In this document: positions 61,206 through 64,000 of the stretch, piece by piece
Layout of the letters: each line of letters starts with the position of its first letter
How positions within the stretch are numbered: position 1 is the first letter of the stretch
Origin: a bacterium
Lineage (GTDB): Bacteria > Babelota > Babeliae > Babelales > Babelaceae
Length of the DNA: 64,000 bases
Assembly (NCBI GenBank): GCA_023428375.1
Contig: JAEYYR010000001.1
Coordinates: forward strand, 62,001-126,000
Direction of reading: 5' to 3'
Notes under the pieces: model-generated
Seen by the model: the letters and a program-made list of their open reading frames with translations, nothing else
What the model was told of the DNA's origin: nothing
Database searches by the model: none
Translations under genes and position numbers: made by a program

Positions 61206-61234
61206 TTGTTTTCGATTATTTCTATTTGTAATAC
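61206..61234 (+). promoter_or_regulatory. Sigma70-type promoter of the Cys-rich protein
   Basis: TTGTTT at 61206-61211 and TAATAC at 61229-61234 with a 17-base spacer, 68 bases before the chosen ATG. The spacer shares ATTATTTCTATTTG with the promoter at 50120. Confidence 0.6.
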
Positions 61235-61302
61235 TAATACTCGTAAGTACTTACAAAACAATGTAGTTTAATTTGTATGATTATACACAATTAGGAGTAA
61301 TT

Positions 61303-61614
61303 ATGAAGAAGTTATTAATCGCATTATTAAGCATCGTTGCAGTTGTTGCTGTTTCTGATGTTAATGCATTCTGTGGTCGTGGTCGTTGTCACAAACGTGC
61401 TTGCGCTCCAAAAATCGAATGTAATCGTGGACCAAAAGTATGTAAAACTGTTGTTACACAAGGCGAATGCCCAACTGAAAAATGTGTAAGAACTGTTGAA
61501 GTTGACGCTCCATGTGACGTTACTGAATATATCCATAAAACATATGCAGTAGAATGTCCAAACGACGGTTTCAACTGGACTAAAGTTCCAGCAGACTACG
61601 TTTGTCAACGATAA
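61303..61614 (+). CDS. Small secreted Cys-rich protein
   Basis: 103 aa. The ATG at 61303 has AGGAG upstream and gives the leader MKKLLIALLSIVAVVAVSDVNA; a longer frame is unlikely. The mature part has about 11 cysteines in short spacing (CGRGRCHKRAC, PKIEC, PCDV, VECP, YVCQR) and is basic, suggesting disulfide-linked assembly on the surface. Own promoter and terminator. No family recognised. Confidence 0.75.
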   Translation: MKKLLIALLSIVAVVAVSDVNAFCGRGRCHKRACAPKIECNRGPKVCKTVVTQGECPTEKCVRTVEVDAPCDVTEYIHKTYAVECPNDGFNWTKVPADYVCQR

Positions 61615-61627
61615 ACTAAATCTTTGT

Positions 61628-61662
61628 AGCAGCTCTTTGCAAAAACAGAGAGCTGCTTTCTT
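61628..61662 (+). terminator. Terminator of the Cys-rich protein gene
   Basis: AGCAGCTCT at 61628-61636 pairs with AGAGCTGCT at 61649-61657, followed by TTTCTT. Confidence 0.85.
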
Positions 61663-61674
61663 ATTTATTCTTTC

Positions 61675-62682
61675 TTATTTATTCTTAATTAAAAAATCCC
61701 TTAATCGGCACGAATATCCCCATTCATTGTCATACCATCCCACCACTTTTACCATCGAATCATTGGCCGCACACAATGAAGCATCGATGATTACGGAATG
61801 ACTATTTCCCATGAAATCGCTCGAAACTAATCGCTCATGACTAACAGCAAGAATGTTTCTATTTCTTAATTTCTCTTCTTCAAACTCAATTAAAAGCCCT
61901 TCTAAATCAGTGGCTTTTTTTATTTGAGCAATTACTTCAAGGTAGGAAACGTTAGCTACAGGGACACGTAAAGCCTGCGCAAGCACTTTTGAAGCTAAAT
62001 GAGGGAGAATTTTTTCAATCATTTTTTGAGCACCCGTAGAGGTCGGGATAATATTTATACCTGCTGCACGGGATTTTCTGGGATCTCTCATATCTGTGTT
62101 TACATCAAGCAACGACTGAGAATTAGTATAGGCATGGACGGTGTTCACAAACGCCTGCTCAATGCCAAAAGATTGGTCCAAAACCTTTAAAACTGGCATT
62201 AATGCATTCGTTGTACAGCTTCCCAAGGACACAATCGAATGCTTTTTTGCATCATAGACATCATCATTAACCCCAGGAATAATGCTGACATCTTCGCCAT
62301 GTGCTGGCGCGGAAATTAATACCTTTTTTGCACCAGCTTGCACATGCTTTTCTGCATCAATGCGATTCGTAAATTTACCAGAAACATCCACCACCCAATC
62401 AATAGCTAATTCTTTCCAAGGTAAATTAGCAGGATCTTTTTCAGCAAAAACTTTTATATGCTGATTATTAATATTCAATCCCTTAGGTGAATATTCGGAG
62501 GGTATATCCCATGTACCTAAAATTGAATCATACCGAATCATATATGGCAACGCGGCGGGATCTTCAGGTCCAACATTGATAGCAACAATCTGAACATCTG
62601 ATTGCAAACCCGCATCTTGCAATACTGATCTAAAAAAATTTTTACCTATCCTACCAAAACCATTAATGGCTATTCGCAACAT
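61675..62682 (-). CDS. gap: Glyceraldehyde-3-phosphate dehydrogenase
   Basis: 335 aa from the ATG at 62682, chosen because GGAG lies upstream and LRIAINGFGRIGKNFFR follows at the N-terminus. Catalytic Cys 156 is in SLGSCTTNALMP; the usual second Cys is Ala. Most like GapA; the E4P-dehydrogenase branch is the alternative. Starts one base after the phosphohexomutase stop. Glycolysis or gluconeogenesis. Confidence 0.93.
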   Translation of the reverse strand: MLRIAINGFGRIGKNFFRSVLQDAGLQSDVQIVAINVGPEDPAALPYMIRYDSILGTWDIPSEYSPKGLNINNQHIKVFAEKDPANLPWKELAIDWVVDVSGKFTNRIDAEKHVQAGAKKVLISAPAHGEDVSIIPGVNDDVYDAKKHSIVSLGSCTTNALMPVLKVLDQSFGIEQAFVNTVHAYTNSQSLLDVNTDMRDPRKSRAAGINIIPTSTGAQKMIEKILPHLASKVLAQALRVPVANVSYLEVIAQIKKATDLEGLLIEFEEEKLRNRNILAVSHERLVSSDFMGNSHSVIIDASLCAANDSMVKVVGWYDNEWGYSCRLRDFLIKNK

Positions 62683-62683
62683 T

Positions 62684-64000
62684 CTATTCTCCAAATTCTT
62701 TAAGGATTTGTTCGTGATCAACAAATGAGAGCATTAATTCTTTGATCTCGTTTTGTAGTTGACGCAAATGTTCCGGACTTTTTGCTTCAAATCGTGCAGA
62801 CAACAAGGGCTGTGTATGTGATTGTCTTACCAGTGCCCATCCATAAGGCGTTACTACGCGCACACCATCAAGTAAGCTAATTTCTGTATCTTCTCGTTGC
62901 TCAAAAAAATCTTTTACCGCCATCACTACTGCTGGTTGTATAGAAGGATCACAAGGAATGCGCAATTCATCACTGGAAAAGCGCGAAGGTATTAATGCTA
63001 ATAATTGATCAAGCGAACGGCTTGTTAATAATGAATGTTCCAACAATCTGCACATTGCATAGATACCATCATCATAGCCAAAATAACGATCATTAAAGAA
63101 AAAATGGCAACTTAACTCACCACCAAAAAGTGCGTTGTATGTATGCATGTACGATTTTATAATCGAATGCCCTGTGGGCGCCATAATTGCAGTCCCACCA
63201 CTTGCTACAATTACTTCAGGAACAATCTGAGAACATTTGGTATCAAAAACAATCGCACCATTTTTATGGGAAGATAATAATGATTCTGAAAATAACGCAA
63301 TAACTTGATCACCACGAATTCTTTTACCGCTGCCTGTTACAGGAACCATCCGATCGCCATCGCCATCAAATGCTATACCAAATTGAGACTGGGTTTGAGC
63401 GATAGCAGATTGCAAATGCACTAAGCGATTATCATCGACGGGATCAGGTTGTCCCTGAGGGAAGAGGCCATTCAAGTCATCGTTTATAGATTTCACTTGG
63501 GACCACCCCATTGCTTGAATCAAATCCGGCACAATCGTAGCGGTGGCACCATTCAAACAATCAATTATACCTGGTATATGCATATCGGTTAAAACAGAAA
63601 ATTGCTCAACTAAGTAATCAATATACGCATTATTCATAGAATGTTCTTTTAACAGACCAGCATTAACAGATTTGTGAGTTTTCTTCTGTTCAAACAACTG
63701 TTTAAGAACTTGAATTTCATCGCCCCAAATCGATTCCGTTTTATAACACATTTTAAAACCATTATATTCAGGACCGTTATGCGAGGCTGTTATCATAATG
63801 CCTGCATCGGAAGGCTTTGTGTGTAATGTAAAATACATACAGGGAGTTGGACAAATACCAATTGATAAAACATCAAAGCCTGCATCAAGCAAGCCTTCAG
63901 TTAATGAAAGATACAATGATTCGCTATGTACTCGAGCATCTCTACCAACAACTATAGTTTTTGCTTGAGGATTTTTTTGTAAAATATAATAAGCAAACGT
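62684..64000 (-). CDS. Phosphomannomutase/phosphoglucomutase (5' end outside the window)
   Basis: The frame stays open to the right edge, so the N-terminus is missing; at least 438 codons are seen. It holds VVGRDARVHSESL, the phosphoserine loop TASHNGPEYNG, the metal site FDGDGDRM and the C-terminal phosphate-binding R-FEAKSPE segment. Alpha-D-phosphohexomutase family, making sugar 1-phosphates for wall or surface glycans. A TTG at 63916 is inside the motif region, so it is not the start. Followed by gap with a 1-base gap. Confidence 0.9.
   Translation of the reverse strand, partial: TFAYYILQKNPQAKTIVVGRDARVHSESLYLSLTEGLLDAGFDVLSIGICPTPCMYFTLHTKPSDAGIMITASHNGPEYNGFKMCYKTESIWGDEIQVLKQLFEQKKTHKSVNAGLLKEHSMNNAYIDYLVEQFSVLTDMHIPGIIDCLNGATATIVPDLIQAMGWSQVKSINDDLNGLFPQGQPDPVDDNRLVHLQSAIAQTQSQFGIAFDGDGDRMVPVTGSGKRIRGDQVIALFSESLLSSHKNGAIVFDTKCSQIVPEVIVASGGTAIMAPTGHSIIKSYMHTYNALFGGELSCHFFFNDRYFGYDDGIYAMCRLLEHSLLTSRSLDQLLALIPSRFSSDELRIPCDPSIQPAVVMAVKDFFEQREDTEISLLDGVRVVTPYGWALVRQSHTQPLLSARFEAKSPEHLRQLQNEIKELMLSFVDHEQILKEFGE

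Noticed and set aside
62683..62724. 14-residue extension of GAPDH
   Set aside because: It would overlap the phosphohexomutase gene; the GGAG-led ATG at 62682 begins the typical GAPDH N-terminus.

Overview
The window is AT-rich, gene-dense bacterial chromosome with few long gaps and no rRNA, IS element or CRISPR array. Core genes are bacterial: prfA, rpmE, serS, gatCA, secD, mreC, pgsA, rarA, rsmG, hup, tatD, gap. Around them lie many small genes of unknown family that begin with a signal peptide, and several proteins with eukaryote-like folds: an F-box/ankyrin protein, a BTB/Skp1-like protein, a Sel1-repeat protein and a mitochondrial-carrier-like protein. Together with an archaeal/eukaryotic-type ATP-dependent DNA ligase, this points to a reduced, host-associated bacterium of protists. 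Candidatus Dependentiae (TM6) fits best. That placement is inference from gene style, not from a marker-gene comparison.

Layout. 0-7.5 kb holds housekeeping genes (esterase, prfA-rpmE, a sodium:solute symporter, a zinc alcohol dehydrogenase, rarA). 7.6-14 kb holds small exported or membrane proteins, DoxX and VKOR redox membrane proteins, and a run of five tiny secreted coiled-coil proteins. 14.1-18.9 kb is a five-gene minus-strand cluster of carbohydrate-active proteins (two GH130-like propellers, two polysaccharide pyruvyl transferases, one glycosyltransferase), all with predicted signal peptides. 20.2-20.6 kb holds tRNA-Val, tRNA-Asn and tRNA-Asp behind a consensus-like promoter. 20.7-31 kb mixes secreted unknowns, a PBCV-adaptor-like basic protein, the Sel1 protein, the mitochondrial-carrier homologue with AlaX, sppA and mreC, a DJ-1/PfpI protein and the BTB-like protein. 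32-37.3 kb holds gatA, gatC, a MATE pump, rsmG and a hexulose-phosphate-synthase-like enzyme. 37.4-40.5 kb is a tandem array of six related secreted proteins. 40.5-50 kb holds DNA ligase, pgsA with tRNA-Met, secD with tRNA-Leu, and an operon serS-DUF58-DUF4381-hemW-flavin protein-coiled coil. 51.3-56.8 kb holds the F-box/ankyrin gene, then a polymorphic toxin-immunity array: two Hint-domain toxins, one orphan toxin tip, three immunity genes and one decayed immunity gene. 56.8-64 kb holds hup, tatD, a SpoIID protein, RNase H, a zinc-ribbon protein, a tRNA-CAT (probably Ile2), a cysteine-rich secreted protein, gap and a phosphohexomutase that runs off the right edge.

How the parts work together (inference). 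The export capacity (secD, sppA, abundant signal peptides) serves a large exported repertoire aimed at the host or at competing cells. Candidate host-directed modules are the carrier homologue, the F-box and BTB proteins (ubiquitin-ligase mimicry), the exported glycan enzymes and the six-gene array. The toxin array looks like a decaying interbacterial locus in which only one toxin still appears complete. The hexulose-phosphate-synthase-like enzyme next to sugar-phosphate genes could support ribose-phosphate supply in a reduced metabolism.
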